This document shows positions 63,060 through 64,000 of a stretch of 64,000 bases of DNA, piece after piece (within the stretch, counting starts at the first letter, position 1; the number at the start of each line of letters is the position of its first letter). Below the pieces are notes generated by a model. That model saw only the letters and a list, made by a program, of their open reading frames with translations. It was not told where the DNA came from and ran no database searches. Made by a program: the position numbers and the translations under genes. Source of the stretch: Thiogranum sp963752745. Lineage in GTDB: Bacteria > Pseudomonadota > Gammaproteobacteria > DSM-19610. Location: assembly GCA_963752745.1 (NCBI GenBank), contig CAVWAK010000012.1, forward strand, positions 66,321-130,320, read 5' to 3'.

Positions 63060-63538
63060 GGTCGGCAGAAAAGGGAGCAGCATCGTGATTAAAGGAACTG
63101 AACCGTTTTAGTCGTTATTAATCAGGCAGCTAAGAGTTTCAGTGGCGGCTTGCCGGGAGGGGCCAGGTCGGGAGCCCGTTTTAGTTCTTCGAAGGCATCA
63201 CGCCGACGTGCACTGGCTCATCTCCTCGCACAGCAGTAATCGCTGACGATACCCTGGCGAGTCCTTCCTTGAGCATTCCGACTAGCAGGTTGGCGGGTTC
63301 GGTCCGGGTGTCCGCGTATTTACCCAACAGCCCGTATTCATGCAAACAGCTTGCGGTGCTGGGCGCGAATTTCCCAGGCCATCGTCGGGAACTCGCGGAA
63401 TTTTACGCGGCCTCCGATAAGGCAGAGCCCCGGGGATCGATTCGCTCATTGGGACGCTTCGCTGTGTAGCGGCTACCATTGCGTTTATCGTTCCGATGTC
63501 CACTTTGTGCCCGATTCCCGCCGCCCCAAAATACGCCC
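63060..63538. other. Gene debris, probably a decayed minus-strand gene
   Basis: No intact gene in 479 bases. On the minus strand one open stretch reads LLGKYADTRTEPANLLVG (about 63200-63345, stop at 63181), and an overlapping frame ends FEELKRAPDLAPPGKPPLK and stops at 63122. They look like two halves of one coding tail split by a frameshift. The parent family is not recognised; a transposon or an unrelated gene is possible. Confidence 0.45.
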
Positions 63539-63706
63539 GACACGCGCACCTTTACCACCGATTTTGACGCCACACTCACCATCCGCGGCAAACACCACCC
63601 CTTACATGCACGCTGGTGGAGCGCACTGCGCAAGCGTTTGCGTTACCAGGCTAAGCCAAAACGAAAACGCCCGCACCTGGTTATCGTAAGCCGCCCAACT
63701 CTTTCC
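63539..63706 (+). pseudogene. Fragment of methyltransferase 3' end (repeat copy 2)
   Basis: Repeats the last about 56 codons of the 61454 methyltransferase (DTRTFTTDFDATLTIRGKHH ... HLVIVSRPTLS) with a few substitutions. It lacks any start or SAM-binding part. The following AT-rich gap to 63786 is also repeated, so a duplication is the simplest explanation. Confidence 0.85.
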
Positions 63707-63819
63707 TAAGCACTTATTTTTTAATACACTTTTTTCCAGTATAATAGGTTAACCAGTCACTCCCTGTAGCAGGTTTGTATAATCCCATGGAAAAATGCGT
63801 CTTCATCCAGACCAACCAC
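63539..63819 (+). repeat. Direct repeat copy 2
   Basis: About 281 bases almost identical to 62033-62315: methyltransferase tail, AT-rich gap with TATAAT boxes near 63740 and 63778-63783, and the first codons of the 63787 gene. It is the copy that leads into the longer version of that gene, so it may be the original junction. Confidence 0.9.
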
Positions 63820-64000
63820 AAACAAATCGTCGGCGCACTCGTCGCTGAATACGCCCTGAAGCGCAATTCAGCACATGCCGACGAGTTCAAGGTAAAGATC
63901 ATGGACACTCGCGATTACCGTTTTTTGCCGCACGTGAAGGCCAGTTGTACCTGCGTGATGGCGTCAAACGCACCTGGCTGAATGATGACCTGCAGTCCTT
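63787..64000 (+). pseudogene. 5' part of a glycosyltransferase-like gene with an early frameshift (partial)
   Basis: Starts MEKCVFIQTNHKQIVGALVA and continues EYALKRNSAHADEFKVKIMD. Just before or at the T run 63921-63926 the frame breaks; the +1/-1 frame then reads FFAAREGQLYLRDGVKRTWL and NDDLQS to the window edge. This N-terminus resembles a family of uncharacterised glycosyltransferase-like proteins that start (K).VFIQTN.KQ..GA. It runs off the window, so total length is unknown. Confidence 0.55.

Overview
The window looks like chromosome from a gammaproteobacterium. The housekeeping blocks have classic gammaproteobacterial order: lptG-lptF divergent from pepA-holC-valS; the nnr-tsaE-amiB-mutL-miaA-hfq-hflX-hflK-hflC-DUF2065-hisZ-purA superoperon; queG; and rsmI divergent from lpoA-yraN-dolP. 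Three tandem DUF2173 (roadblock-like) genes beside a DsrE-like gene suggest a sulfur-oxidising lineage such as Chromatiales relatives. That is inference: there is no rRNA or sulfur-oxidation gene here. Base composition is moderately GC-rich, with an AT-richer block at about 13.9-16.3 kb.

Layout. 0-3.2 kb: truncated pcnB, a tRNA-Glu(CUC), a minus-strand DUF2173 x3 + DsrE-like operon, and an RDD membrane protein. 3.2-12 kb: lptFG, pepA-holC-hypothetical, a methyltransferase, and valS. 12-16.3 kb: an accessory zone with two integron-cassette-like units (attC-like sites), an orphan ParA, a chimeric pirin/YkgJ reading frame, a DUF924 gene and AT-rich hypothetical genes. 16.4-20 kb: small metabolic and membrane genes (beta-hydroxyacid dehydrogenase, DoxX, PqiA-like, methyltransferase, DUF1304). 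20-22.5 kb: a minus-strand operon of DUF2970, two DUF1538 membrane proteins, a PII-like protein and a CBS-pair protein. 22.8-25.2 kb: an HD-GYP response regulator and a TIGR03790 protein. 25.3-45 kb: the conserved superoperon, queG, rsmI, lpoA-yraN-dolP and a GlcD-like FAD oxidase.

44.9-54.3 kb holds a lipid-modifying gene set: an NAD-dependent epimerase/reductase, a fatty acyl-AMP ligase, a GNAT-fold acyltransferase, a MobA-like nucleotidyltransferase, a metallophosphoesterase, a diacylglycerol/ceramide-type lipid kinase, a pol-beta-like nucleotidyltransferase and an ELM1-family protein. These families match several parts of the Caulobacter ceramide/anionic sphingolipid pathway (CerR, acyl ligase, bCerS, CpgB), but no serine palmitoyltransferase or dedicated ACP lies in the window. 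This is the best candidate for an undescribed system. A second is the DUF1538-PII-CBS operon, which looks like a nucleotide- or metabolite-gated membrane transporter.

54.3-64 kb is a surface-polysaccharide cluster: GT2, O-antigen ligase, two GT4 enzymes, AsnB-type amidotransferase, methyltransferase and sulfotransferase. Four genes in the last 7.5 kb are interrupted by single frameshifts, and a segment of about 280 bp covering the methyltransferase 3' end, its downstream promoter region and the next gene's 5' end is duplicated with debris in between. The end is either a decaying, recombining region or poorer sequence.
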